DNA of 44,529 bases from Candidatus Gastranaerophilales bacterium (GTDB lineage Bacteria > Cyanobacteriota > Vampirovibrionia > Gastranaerophilales > Gastranaerophilaceae): assembly GCA_944324135.1 (NCBI GenBank), contig CALUVE010000015.1, positions 1-44,529 on the forward strand, written 5' to 3'. The notes below the pieces were generated by a model. The model did no database searches. It was given only the letters and a program-made list of their open reading frames with translations, and was not told the origin of the DNA. How positions within the stretch are numbered: the first letter of the stretch is position 1; every line of letters starts with the position of its first letter. The translations under genes and the position numbers were made by a program. Positions 32,694 through 40,999 of the stretch are shown here, piece by piece.

Positions 32694-35273
32694 TTAAGGT
32701 CTTTTCACTATAGAGCGGACATAGGTGTTTGTCAGATACTTATTGGCAACCTCAATAATATCAGCTTCAGTCACGCTGTTTATAAGTTCAAGATATTTTT
32801 CACCAAAATCATATCCTCGTCCTGAGGCTTCAAACCATGCAGCATTTGAGGCTTTTTCAAGATTTGTTTCAAGTGCCAGAATATAGTTGCCTGCGAGTTT
32901 TTCTTTGGCATCATTAAGCTCTTTGCTGCTTACATATTCTGATTTCAATCTGTTGATTTCAGCGAGCAGTTTTTCCTGAGCCAAATCCAGATTCTCAGGA
33001 TTTGTACCAATGTAAACAACAAACGCACCTTTCAGAATATTAGCGCCGTATGCAGACCCGAGCTGATAAGCAAGCCCGTGCGCATCTCGAAGATTTTTAA
33101 ACAATCTTGAACTCATTCCTGAACCGAGAATTGCGTCAATCACAGAAAGTGTCGCATAATCTTTTTCCGGCACAACGCCTGCAGTCTGCCAGCCGTAAAC
33201 TATCCAGTCCGTCTGTAAATCCGGAATTGAACGTGTAACTGTTTTAGGAGCGGTTGTACGCGGGATAGAATATTTTGAATAATCAAATTTATCTCCGGAC
33301 TTATTACCGAAAATCTTTGAAACAGCCTGAGTCATTTTATCAGTGTCTACATCACCGTTTACCGAGATTACAAGATTTTTCGGATTGAATATGGTTGACG
33401 CATATTTAACAACATCCGAGCGTTGAATTGACGGGAGATATTTTTCCAATATTTTTGTTGAATTTGAATAAGGAGAACCCTCGAAAATCAATGTTTTATA
33501 TTCTTCAAGCGCAAGCTGTATCGGTATATCACGGTTTCTTTTTATAACATTTAATTTTTCAGAGCGGGCTTTTTCAAGCTCATAATCATCAAATTTTGAA
33601 TTGTTTATAATATCGTCAAGAATTTCCAGAGTCTTGTCAAGCTGAGGTTTTGTTGTCAAAACAGAAATCATAAATGCATCAGCCTTTGTTGCCGGTGATA
33701 TTTTGATACCATTATCATCCAGCATTTGGGCAAGTTCCAGTGCAGTATATTTTTCAGTACCTTTCAAAAGTAAAGTCGCCGTAAGGTTTGCAGTTCCCGG
33801 AATTGTTTCTAAGAACTCTCCGCCTTTGGCGTAAATAGATATTGCAACTATATCGTTATTTTTATTTTGATTTAGTAATAGAGTAGTACCGTTTGAAAGG
33901 GTGTATTTTTGTGTTCCGTTATTTTCTCCGAGCAGAGTAGCTGTAAGCGGAGTGGTTGTTTTGTTGGAAATTTGCACTTCTTTTGCAGTTTCAGGAAGCA
34001 CAATTGACACAGCGCTTTTATTAATTCCCAGATATTTATTTGCGACTCGTTTGACATCCTGCGGAGTAACTTTCTTGATATTTTCAAGATAAGTATCATA
34101 GAATTTTACATCTCCTGTGAGGGCAACAGTATAACCGATTTCTGTTGCGATATTTGAGACGGATTCTCTTGAGTAATAAGTATCTCGTTCAATTATATTC
34201 TGTGCAAGAGTAACCTGTTCCTGAGTCACTCCTTTTTTTTGAACTTGTGAAATTTCATCAAAAATAGTTTTTTCAAGTTTTTCCATCTGTTCCGGCACAA
34301 AATTTGCTGAAATATAGAAAATACCGTCATCCCTCATTACGGAATTTGTAGCGGCGATTGTATAAGCAAGCTGCTTTTTATCTTTTATGTTCTGATAAAA
34401 AATTGAAGAACGTCCGTCCCCGAGGATTGTTGCAAGCACATCAAGCGCATAAGAATCCTTATTATTAATATCAACACTGCGAAAACCTATCAGCATATAT
34501 CCGCTTTTGGTATTTGTATAATCAACTTTTCTTACCTGCTGTTTGAGAGGCTGCTCTTTTTTATATGTATTACGTTTAACTTTTTTTATTTCACCGTTAA
34601 ATTCTTTTTTAATTTTATCAAGAGCCTGCTGTGTATCAACATCCCCGATAACAACCGTCACCATATTGCCCGGATAATAGTTGTTGTAGAAAAAGTCCAG
34701 AACTGATTCTCTTGTGATAGTTTCAATAACATCGGAACGTCCTATTACTTTTCTTTTGTATGGGTGGTTTTTGTACATTAAGTCAACCAGATTATCAAAC
34801 ACAAGTCTGTCCGGAGAGTTTGCATCTTTAGAAATTTCTTCTAATACAACCTTGCGTTCTTTTTCCATTTCATTCCCCGGTATTAGAGGATTTTGCAGCA
34901 TATCGGCATGCATTTCCATGGCGAGATTGTAGTATTTTGACGGGATAGTAATGTAATAGTGAGTAAAATCTTTGCTTGTAGCAGCATTAGTAATACCGCC
35001 TTTATTTTCAATTGCTTTATCAAACTCACCCGGGCCATGGGTTTTAGTACCTTTAAAAAACAGATGTTCCAAAAAATGAGCGACTCCGTTATTGGAATCA
35101 TTTTCGTCAATAGAACCTGTTTTAATCCAGGTATCAACAATCACAATCGGATTATTTTTAACTTCCTGTATAACAACCGTCTGCCCGTTGTCCAGTTTGA
35201 AAACATTGAAATCAGCTGCAAAAACTGCGCTGCCGAATAAAAATAATGCAAAAATTATAAGAAATTTTTTCAT
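32694..35273 (-). CDS. M16 family zinc peptidase (two fused halves, secreted)
   Basis: This 859-residue protein has a signal peptide (MKKFLIIFALFLFGSAVFA). The N-terminal half carries the inverted zinc motif HFLEH at residues 66-70 with the downstream Glu in ERKVVLEEI, so it is catalytic. The C-terminal half repeats the M16 fold, but the equivalent segment reads LLLKGTEKYTALELAQ, without HxxEH, so it is the inactive clamshell partner. Such two-half enzymes act on peptides outside the cytoplasm. I chose ATG 35271-35273 because AGGGGG lies five bases upstream of it, and a second ATG directly before is less well spaced. It is convergent with the secreted unknown gene. Confidence 0.94.
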   Translation of the reverse strand: MKKFLIIFALFLFGSAVFAADFNVFKLDNGQTVVIQEVKNNPIVIVDTWIKTGSIDENDSNNGVAHFLEHLFFKGTKTHGPGEFDKAIENKGGITNAATSKDFTHYYITIPSKYYNLAMEMHADMLQNPLIPGNEMEKERKVVLEEISKDANSPDRLVFDNLVDLMYKNHPYKRKVIGRSDVIETITRESVLDFFYNNYYPGNMVTVVIGDVDTQQALDKIKKEFNGEIKKVKRNTYKKEQPLKQQVRKVDYTNTKSGYMLIGFRSVDINNKDSYALDVLATILGDGRSSIFYQNIKDKKQLAYTIAATNSVMRDDGIFYISANFVPEQMEKLEKTIFDEISQVQKKGVTQEQVTLAQNIIERDTYYSRESVSNIATEIGYTVALTGDVKFYDTYLENIKKVTPQDVKRVANKYLGINKSAVSIVLPETAKEVQISNKTTTPLTATLLGENNGTQKYTLSNGTTLLLNQNKNNDIVAISIYAKGGEFLETIPGTANLTATLLLKGTEKYTALELAQMLDDNGIKISPATKADAFMISVLTTKPQLDKTLEILDDIINNSKFDDYELEKARSEKLNVIKRNRDIPIQLALEEYKTLIFEGSPYSNSTKILEKYLPSIQRSDVVKYASTIFNPKNLVISVNGDVDTDKMTQAVSKIFGNKSGDKFDYSKYSIPRTTAPKTVTRSIPDLQTDWIVYGWQTAGVVPEKDYATLSVIDAILGSGMSSRLFKNLRDAHGLAYQLGSAYGANILKGAFVVYIGTNPENLDLAQEKLLAEINRLKSEYVSSKELNDAKEKLAGNYILALETNLEKASNAAWFEASGRGYDFGEKYLELINSVTEADIIEVANKYLTNTYVRSIVKRP

Positions 35274-35349
35274 CATATCCCCCTGTTTAACTCTCAAAAA
35301 TATAATACTATAAATTTTTCAATAAAAAAAGTAGCAAGGGGCGGGATTG

Positions 35350-35631
35350 TTATTTTTTAATCAAGGAGTACAGTTTTTTACCTCCGAACAGGGCGCCGGC
35401 AATACCGAGAGTCCAATATATGATTTTGATGGTGACCGGAGTTTTTTTCTGTTTTTCAAAAGTTTTTGCATTTTTTCTGACGTCCGTATCCATTTTATTG
35501 AAAGAATCAGTCGCCTCTTTATCAGAATACAGAACAGGTTTATAAAAAGAATTTGGCGGAGTTAATACCCCGACATTTAAGTCAGGATTTTTCATCGGCA
35601 AATTTGCAGAATTTTCTATCATCACTACCAT
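35350..35631 (-). CDS. Small C-terminally anchored hypothetical protein
   Basis: This 93-residue protein is unrecognised. The N-terminal 65 residues are polar (Asn, Pro, Asp, Lys). One hydrophobic helix at about residues 69-85 (IIYWTLGIAGALFGGKK) lies near the C terminus and is followed by a short basic tail, as in tail-anchored proteins. A TAATAT hexamer ends exactly six bases before ATG 35629-35631 and there is no Shine-Dalgarno sequence. The alternative ATG three codons later follows GGTAGTG. It diverges from mnmA, 90 bases away. Confidence 0.6.
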   Translation of the reverse strand: MVVMIENSANLPMKNPDLNVGVLTPPNSFYKPVLYSDKEATDSFNKMDTDVRKNAKTFEKQKKTPVTIKIIYWTLGIAGALFGGKKLYSLIKK

Positions 35632-35706
35632 ATATATATATTAAAACAGGATTAGTAAAAAAATTGCTGGTTTGTAAAATTTTGTAAGTTAGGCGGCAGG
35701 TGTTTA

Positions 35707-35715
35707 TGTTAAAAT
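35707..35715 (+). promoter_or_regulatory. Extended -10 promoter of mnmA, predicted leaderless
   Basis: TG-T-TAAAAT (35707-35715) is an extended -10 element. The hexamer ends exactly six bases before the mnmA ATG at 35722, so the expected transcription start is the A of the ATG. No good -35 is seen and no Shine-Dalgarno sequence is present. Confidence 0.6.
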
Positions 35716-35721
35716 TTATTT

Positions 35722-36774
35722 ATGGAAAATAAAAATAAAAAAGTAGCAGTTGCACTGAGCGGCGGGGTTGACAGCTCGGTTGCCGCATTACTGCTAAAAC
35801 AGCAGGGATATGATGTAATAGGACTTACCGGCAGAATGGTTAAAACACCTGCAGCGGATAAGGTTTGCCTGAATGCGAAACAGGTTGCTGACAAACTCGG
35901 GATTGAACATTATATTTATGATGTCAGTGAAAATTTTGAAGAGAGAATTATAAAATATTTTGAAAATTCATATAGAACAGGACACACCCCGAACCCCTGC
36001 ATTATGTGCAATTGCTTTATAAAATTCGGAGAACTCCTAGAATACGCAGTTAATACTCTCGGAGCTGATTATTATTCAACAGGACATTACGCAAAAGTCG
36101 TTAACGAAAACGGCCTCTACAAACTATATCCGGCAAAAGATTCTCATAAAGACCAGCTTTATTTTCTATACAGACTTAATCAAAACCAGCTTTCACACCT
36201 GATTTTTCCGCTTGCTGATTTTGAAAAATCAGAGGTGCGCAAGCTCGCAGAAAACTTTGACCTGCCGCCTAAATCTTCTAAAGACAGCCAGGACATCTGC
36301 TTTATAGAAAAGCCAAACACAACAAAAAAATACCTTACCGAAAAATTCGGGCGGCAAAAAGGAGCTTTTATTGATATTAAAGACGGCAGAAAATGGGGAG
36401 AACATACAGGAACATACCAGTATACAATTGGACAGAGAAAAGGCATCGGAATAGCAGCACCTTACCCTTTATACGTAATTGACATTGATGCAGAAAAAAA
36501 TATCGTTTACCTCGGACGTGAGGAAGATAATTATAAAACAACACTTACGGTAAATAATGTGACACTTTCATACCCGTCAAAACTGCAAAAATTTGATGCA
36601 ATGGTCAAAATCAGATATAACATGCAGCCAAAGAAAGCCAACGTAAAACTAAACGAAAATAACACCGCACAAATAGAATTTTATGAACCTGTAAACTCTA
36701 TCACAAAAGGACAGGCAGGAGTTTTTTACGATATAACAGACGGGCATTTAATCGGCGGCGGATGGGTTGATTAA
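35722..36774 (+). CDS. mnmA: tRNA-specific 2-thiouridylase
   Basis: MnmA thiolates U34 of tRNA-Lys, -Glu and -Gln. The 350-residue protein has the PP-loop SGGVDSSV at residues 13-20. The catalytic Cys93 lies in NPCIMCN and the persulfide-carrying Cys193 in DSQDICFIE. The C-terminal half contains the tRNA-binding GTYQYTIGQRKG and the final GVFYDITDGHLIGGGWVD. A usual insert after GLTGRM is short here. The window also encodes one of the family's substrate classes, a tRNA-Glu, but the CTC isoacceptor is not the U34 form. hydG follows 51 bases later on the same strand. Confidence 0.95.
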   Translation: MENKNKKVAVALSGGVDSSVAALLLKQQGYDVIGLTGRMVKTPAADKVCLNAKQVADKLGIEHYIYDVSENFEERIIKYFENSYRTGHTPNPCIMCNCFIKFGELLEYAVNTLGADYYSTGHYAKVVNENGLYKLYPAKDSHKDQLYFLYRLNQNQLSHLIFPLADFEKSEVRKLAENFDLPPKSSKDSQDICFIEKPNTTKKYLTEKFGRQKGAFIDIKDGRKWGEHTGTYQYTIGQRKGIGIAAPYPLYVIDIDAEKNIVYLGREEDNYKTTLTVNNVTLSYPSKLQKFDAMVKIRYNMQPKKANVKLNENNTAQIEFYEPVNSITKGQAGVFYDITDGHLIGGGWVD

Positions 36775-36825
36775 CTTTACTTTTAACTTTTACAGGATTA
36801 TCATGTAATCAAGAGGAGAAGAATT

Positions 36826-38244
36826 ATGTATAATCCTAAATCACATAAAGCCGAAGAGTTTATTTGTCATGAAGAAGTTCTGGCATCTCTGGAGTATGCA
36901 AAAGAAAACAAAAATAATGTAGAATTGATAGACAAAATTCTTGAAAAAGCAAGAATGCAAAAAGGACTTTCACATAGAGAAGCAGCAGTACTTCTGGACT
37001 GCGATATTAAAGAAAAAAATGATGAAATTTTTGCACTTGCCGAAAAAATAAAAAAAGATTATTACGGCAATCGTATAGTTTTATTTGCACCGCTTTATCT
37101 TTCAAATTACTGTGTAAACGGATGCGTCTACTGTCCTTACCACGCAAAAAATAAACATATACCAAGACGCAAACTCACACAGGAAGAAATCAGAAAAGAA
37201 GTTGAAGCTCTGCAGGATATGGGACACAAAAGACTCGCAATAGAATCAGGCGAAGATCCCGTAAATAATCCGATTGAATACATACTTGAATCAATCAAAA
37301 CTATTTACGGAGTAAAACACAAAAACGGTTCCATCAGACGTGTGAATGTAAACATTGCCGCAACCACAGTTGAAAATTACAAAAAATTACACGAAGCAGG
37401 AATCGGTACATACATCCTGTTTCAAGAAACTTATCACAAAGAATCATACGAAAAACTTCACCCGACAGGACCGAAACACAATTATGCCTACCATACGGAA
37501 GCAATGGACAGAGCAATGCAAGGCGGCATAGATGATGTCGGTCTCGGTGTTCTATTCGGATTGGAATCCTACAGATATGAATTTTCAGCACTGTTAATGC
37601 ACGCAGAGCACCTTGAAGCTTGTTTTGGTGTTGGGCCTCACACAATCAGTGTTCCGAGAATAAAAAAAGCTGACGATATTGACCCTGACGCATTTGACAA
37701 CGGGATAGATGATGACACCTTTGCCAAAATCGCAGCCTGCATAAGAATAGCTGTTCCATATACAGGAATGATAATTTCTACAAGAGAAAGCGAAGAATGC
37801 CGCAAACGTCTTTTACATCTCGGGATTTCACAAATCAGCGGCGGTTCAAAAACAAGTGTCGGCGGCTACTTTAACCCGATGCCTGAGGATGAAAACTCAG
37901 CACAATTCGATGTTTCTGACAGACGTCCGCTTGATGAAGTTCTTAGATGGCTGATGCAGCTCGGATATATTCCTAGTTTTTGTACAGCCTGCTACAGAAA
38001 CGGCAGAACAGGAGAGAGATTTATGGATATTTGCAAAAGCCAGCAAATCCATAATTTCTGCCAGCCAAATGCAATTATGACACTGAAAGAATACCTTGAG
38101 GACTACGCCTCCGAAGAAACAAAAAAAGTAGGGGAAGAATTAATTGCTAAAGAAGTTGAAAAACTCCAGAATGAAAATATCAAAATTACCGTTAAAGAAG
38201 ATTTAGTAAAAATTCATAACGGAGAACGCGACTTTACATTTTAA
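36826..38244 (+). CDS. hydG: [FeFe]-hydrogenase H-cluster maturase HydG (radical SAM)
   Basis: HydG splits tyrosine to deliver CO and cyanide bound to iron for the hydrogenase H-cluster. The 472-residue protein has the radical-SAM motif CVNGCVYC (C96, C100, C103). The C-terminal auxiliary cluster motif is CTAC followed by exactly 22 residues and another Cys, the CX2CX22C arrangement that separates HydG from ThiH. GAGGAGA precedes the ATG. hydE, hydF and the hydrogenase itself are not in the window, so the maturation genes are dispersed. The gene implies hydrogen metabolism in a fermentative anaerobe. Its end overlaps the convergent formyltransferase gene by 11 bases. Confidence 0.95.
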   Translation: MYNPKSHKAEEFICHEEVLASLEYAKENKNNVELIDKILEKARMQKGLSHREAAVLLDCDIKEKNDEIFALAEKIKKDYYGNRIVLFAPLYLSNYCVNGCVYCPYHAKNKHIPRRKLTQEEIRKEVEALQDMGHKRLAIESGEDPVNNPIEYILESIKTIYGVKHKNGSIRRVNVNIAATTVENYKKLHEAGIGTYILFQETYHKESYEKLHPTGPKHNYAYHTEAMDRAMQGGIDDVGLGVLFGLESYRYEFSALLMHAEHLEACFGVGPHTISVPRIKKADDIDPDAFDNGIDDDTFAKIAACIRIAVPYTGMIISTRESEECRKRLLHLGISQISGGSKTSVGGYFNPMPEDENSAQFDVSDRRPLDEVLRWLMQLGYIPSFCTACYRNGRTGERFMDICKSQQIHNFCQPNAIMTLKEYLEDYASEETKKVGEELIAKEVEKLQNENIKITVKEDLVKIHNGERDFTF

Positions 38245-39178
38245 TAAAATGAATAAATAAACTTGAAAACGGACGGTTAAAAACTCCATACAGTTTAAGA
38301 CCGTCCATTTTTAATGCCTTTTTGTTTTTACATACAATAGTTAGAGAAGAATTTTTTGCATTTTTTGCAATAATTTTACCGGCAGGATAAAAATTATTCA
38401 GCTCCACTATTTTTAATTTATAAGGATTTGCAATAAAAAAATGATTCCCGACCGTAATATATGCAGGCGCCCATGGATGGAGCGCGCGAATTTTTGCATG
38501 GATTTCTTCTGCCGTAGAATTTTCAAAATCCAGCATCAAATCAGTATTATTAATATTTTCGCAATAAACAGCGTTATCCTCGCTCTGAGGGACAGGGATT
38601 ATTGTACCGTACGAAATATTCTGCAAAAGTTCTGCAACCTCAAATCTTGCCTCGAAAGTTATTTTATTTTTTAACTCTCGACCGGTATCATCCGGCAGAA
38701 TTTCAACCTCTTTCTGTTTCAAAACAGCCCCGTGGTCGAACTTTTCGTCTATCAAATGCAGAGTAAGACCGGATTTTGACTCCAAATTTTTTATAGCATT
38801 GTAATAAGGATTAGCCCCTCTATATTTAGGCAAAAGCGACGGGTGAAGATTAATTGAGGCGAGTTTTGGGATATCAAAAGTTTCTTTAGAAATTTTTTCT
38901 CTCCAAGTGCCGACAAGTAGTACATCTGTATTATTTTTTATCAAAAAATCACGAAACTTTTTACTGTTTGCCGACCTTACCTTTATCTCAGGAATTTTGA
39001 ACTTCTTAATAAAGGTGACATCAGGATTTGTCTTAAAAAAATCATGCAGAAAAAGTCTGAAAGGATTCTTGACGACTCTCTCGTAGCGCAAAACGCCGAC
39101 AATCTCACAGCCTGCATCCTGTGCACCTTTTAGAAGATTAATAAGCATTGCGCCTTTTCCTAAAATAACAACTTTCAT
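38234..39178 (-). CDS. Formyltransferase family protein (Fmt-like)
   Basis: This 314-residue protein has the formyl-tetrahydrofolate transferase fold. The catalytic Asn110 and His112 lie in NLHPSLLPKYRG and the third catalytic residue, Asp149, in HLIDEKFDHGA. The C-terminal region (AEEIHAKIRALHPWAPAYI) is like the tRNA-binding end of methionyl-tRNA formyltransferase. The opening MKVVILGKGAMLINLL lacks the usual GTPxFA of Fmt, so it may instead formylate an amino sugar or be a diverged Fmt paralogue. I chose ATG 39176-39178; an upstream in-frame start has no family similarity. No Shine-Dalgarno sequence is visible. Confidence 0.85.
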   Translation of the reverse strand: MKVVILGKGAMLINLLKGAQDAGCEIVGVLRYERVVKNPFRLFLHDFFKTNPDVTFIKKFKIPEIKVRSANSKKFRDFLIKNNTDVLLVGTWREKISKETFDIPKLASINLHPSLLPKYRGANPYYNAIKNLESKSGLTLHLIDEKFDHGAVLKQKEVEILPDDTGRELKNKITFEARFEVAELLQNISYGTIIPVPQSEDNAVYCENINNTDLMLDFENSTAEEIHAKIRALHPWAPAYITVGNHFFIANPYKLKIVELNNFYPAGKIIAKNAKNSSLTIVCKNKKALKMDGLKLYGVFNRPFSSLFIHFIKM

Positions 39179-39213
39179 AAAATGTATTGTCTCACACAAG
39201 TAAATTTTTGTAA

Positions 39214-39232
39214 AATTGTAAATTTTACAATT
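39214..39232. promoter_or_regulatory. Operator-like palindrome between divergent genes
   Basis: AATTGTAAA, one central T, TTTACAATT is a perfect 9-bp inverted repeat. It sits 36 bases from the formyltransferase start and about 60 before the EF-hand gene start. A TTTTTGTAAAATTG half-site lies just left of it. It may bind a dimeric regulator or simply be AT-rich promoter DNA. Confidence 0.45.
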
Positions 39233-39292
39233 CAAGAATGCAGTGACATGTGCCGATATATAAAATGTGTTATTTTAATTAAAGGAGAAAAC

Positions 39293-39862
39293 ATGGTTGA
39301 ATTTGACGGAAACGTATCTGGAAGAAAAAGTGTAAATAGCAACAACACAAGCGGTTACGGGCAAGAACAGATTACTGAAGAAATTGCAAAAAAGATTTTG
39401 ATTGACTTTAAAAAGAAAGATACGGATGCCTCAATGCGTGTATCTTTTGAAGAACTTTCAAACGCTATTATCAAAGAATACGTTGATAACGGATACAAAC
39501 GCACAGACACGCATAATCAGGGAGAAACAATCACAGACCTTCTGAACTATTACCAGGAACGTGCGAAAGCATTTGATGCAAACGGAGACGGTGCACTGAA
39601 TATTGACGAATACACCGCAATGTTTAGAGAAAAATTTGAAGAAGCTGAAAAAGCAACTAAAAAATCTTTAAAGAAAATGAAACTGGATCCGGAAACGCGG
39701 GCGCAAGCAGATGCGCTTGCTAAACAGCAAAAAGAAAATTATAATAATTTAACCAGCGAAACTCAACCAATTAACTCTATCAGAAAATTAGAAATTGACC
39801 CTAAAGCGCTGATACAAATTAAAGAAGAAATGAAAAAACACGCAGATGACCCTGGTAATTAA
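39293..39862 (+). CDS. EF-hand calcium-binding protein
   Basis: This 189-residue protein has no signal peptide or membrane segment. A canonical EF-hand loop DANGDGALNIDE lies at residues 95-106. A weaker one, DTDASMRVSFEE at 43-54, keeps acidic or polar ligands at positions 1, 3, 5, 9 and 12 but has Met instead of Gly at position 6. Together they form a paired EF-hand. The C-terminal third is charged and helical. I chose ATG 39293-39295 because AAAGGAG lies five bases upstream; the frame is open further upstream but lacks a ribosome site. A terminator follows at 39884-39924. The role is unknown: calcium buffer, sensor or lineage-specific regulator. Confidence 0.82.
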   Translation: MVEFDGNVSGRKSVNSNNTSGYGQEQITEEIAKKILIDFKKKDTDASMRVSFEELSNAIIKEYVDNGYKRTDTHNQGETITDLLNYYQERAKAFDANGDGALNIDEYTAMFREKFEEAEKATKKSLKKMKLDPETRAQADALAKQQKENYNNLTSETQPINSIRKLEIDPKALIQIKEEMKKHADDPGN

Positions 39863-39883
39863 ACAACACCAACAAATTCTCAT

Positions 39884-39924
39884 AAAAAAAACGGGAGATA
39901 GTTAAACACTGCCCCGTTTTTTTT
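39884..39924. terminator. Bidirectional intrinsic terminator
   Basis: AAAAAAAACGGG (39884-39895) pairs with CCCGTTTTTTTT (39913-39924) over 12 bases around a 17-base loop. It serves the EF-hand gene on plus and smpB on minus, whose stop codon touches its edge. Confidence 0.88.
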
Positions 39925-40375
39925 AATATTTAATCTTTGAAGCCCTGTCCATTTCTCGTTTCTGGTCTTTTTTAGCGATATCATCACGCTTGTCATGAAT
40001 TTTCTTACCTTTTGCGAGTCCTATCTCCACTTTTGCAAACCCGTGCGACAGAAAAACCTCAAGCGGGACAACTGTATATCCATCTTTTTTAATTTTATTT
40101 GATATTTTGAGGATTTCTTTTTTATTCAACAGCAATTTCCGCGTACGATCAGCCTTATGATTATAACGGTTGCCCTGTTCGTACGGGGATATGTGGCAGT
40201 TGTATAAGAAAATTTCATTATCCTCGATTTTACAAAAACTGTCTTTGAGGTTAATTGCGTTTTTGCGGATAGATTTAATTTCAGTTCCGGTAAGCACAAT
40301 GCCTGCTACGTATTTTTCAAAAATCGTAAAATCGTGGAATGCTTTTCTGTTTGTGGTGATAACTTTTCTGTCCAT
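39923..40375 (-). CDS. smpB: SsrA-binding protein SmpB
   Basis: SmpB binds tmRNA and carries it to stalled ribosomes for trans-translation. The 150-residue protein has the typical N-terminal NRKAFHDFTIFEKYVAGIVL, the LTGTEIKSIR segment, CHISPYEQGNRYNHKADR and the basic C-terminal tail (KKIHDKRDDIAKKDQKREMDR) that enters the mRNA channel. The ssrA gene is not in the window. The promoter is an extended -10 (TG-A-TATAAT) ending exactly six bases before the ATG, with no Shine-Dalgarno sequence, so the mRNA is predicted leaderless. Confidence 0.97.
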   Translation of the reverse strand: MDRKVITTNRKAFHDFTIFEKYVAGIVLTGTEIKSIRKNAINLKDSFCKIEDNEIFLYNCHISPYEQGNRYNHKADRTRKLLLNKKEILKISNKIKKDGYTVVPLEVFLSHGFAKVEIGLAKGKKIHDKRDDIAKKDQKREMDRASKIKY

Positions 40376-40381
40376 AAAAAG

Positions 40382-40390
40382 ATTATATCA
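40382..40390 (-). promoter_or_regulatory. Extended -10 promoter of smpB, predicted leaderless
   Basis: TGATATAAT on the minus strand is a perfect extended -10. Six bases (CTTTTT) separate it from the smpB ATG, so transcription should begin at the A of the start codon. Confidence 0.65.
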
Positions 40391-40398
40391 CGGAAAAA

Positions 40399-40998
40399 TT
40401 ACTTAATCTGTTTAAAAAATTCATCAGAAATAAGCTGCGAGTATTTAGAATTTTCGTTTGCGGCAAGCAGCACCCTCTGCTCTCCGTTGCTATTTTCAAC
40501 AACTGAAATGATTCCGCCGATATCCCCGAACGGAAGTTTGCTGACTTTAGCTTCAAATTTTACGTAAGGGGCAGTTTTTCCAAAAGCCTGCATTGTGCCT
40601 CTTTTGGTGACTTTAAAATCCTCAACAGAGGCTGATTGATTTTTGAATTTACTTATGGCAGTTTTAATTTTTTGTTCTGCAGCATCGGACGTCAAATCCT
40701 CTGCTGTGAGAAGCTGCTTATCACCGGAATCAACAACAACCAGTTTTTGACCAGAGGCTTTATGCTCTGCCACAACTGCGTTATACCCCATAATTCCTGC
40801 AGCTCTTTCTATCTCAAATTCTTCGTTAATCCCGCTGAAATCACCGACTTTTTTAGCTTTTTCAAGAATGCTTTCCTGTGAATGCTTGAAGTACGGTCCT
40901 ATGTATTTAACCACCAAATCTTTTCCGCCGATAGAAATAAATCCTATAATAGCAAGTGTTAAAATTATTGCATTTATAAAGTTTTTTAAACATCCCAT
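40399..40998 (-). CDS. Membrane-anchored hypothetical protein
   Basis: I do not recognise this 199-residue protein. An N-terminal hydrophobic helix (about residues 8-25) anchors or exports it. The rest is a mixed alpha/beta domain with strands such as NAVVAEHKASGQKLVVVDSG and YVKFEAKVSKLPFGDIGGIISVVE. The only cysteine, near the N terminus, is not in a lipobox. GAGGAA precedes the ATG. It lies 23 bases upstream of smpB on the same strand and diverges from mutS with overlapping promoters. Confidence 0.72.
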   Translation of the reverse strand: MGCLKNFINAIILTLAIIGFISIGGKDLVVKYIGPYFKHSQESILEKAKKVGDFSGINEEFEIERAAGIMGYNAVVAEHKASGQKLVVVDSGDKQLLTAEDLTSDAAEQKIKTAISKFKNQSASVEDFKVTKRGTMQAFGKTAPYVKFEAKVSKLPFGDIGGIISVVENSNGEQRVLLAANENSKYSQLISDEFFKQIK

Positions 40999-40999
40999 G

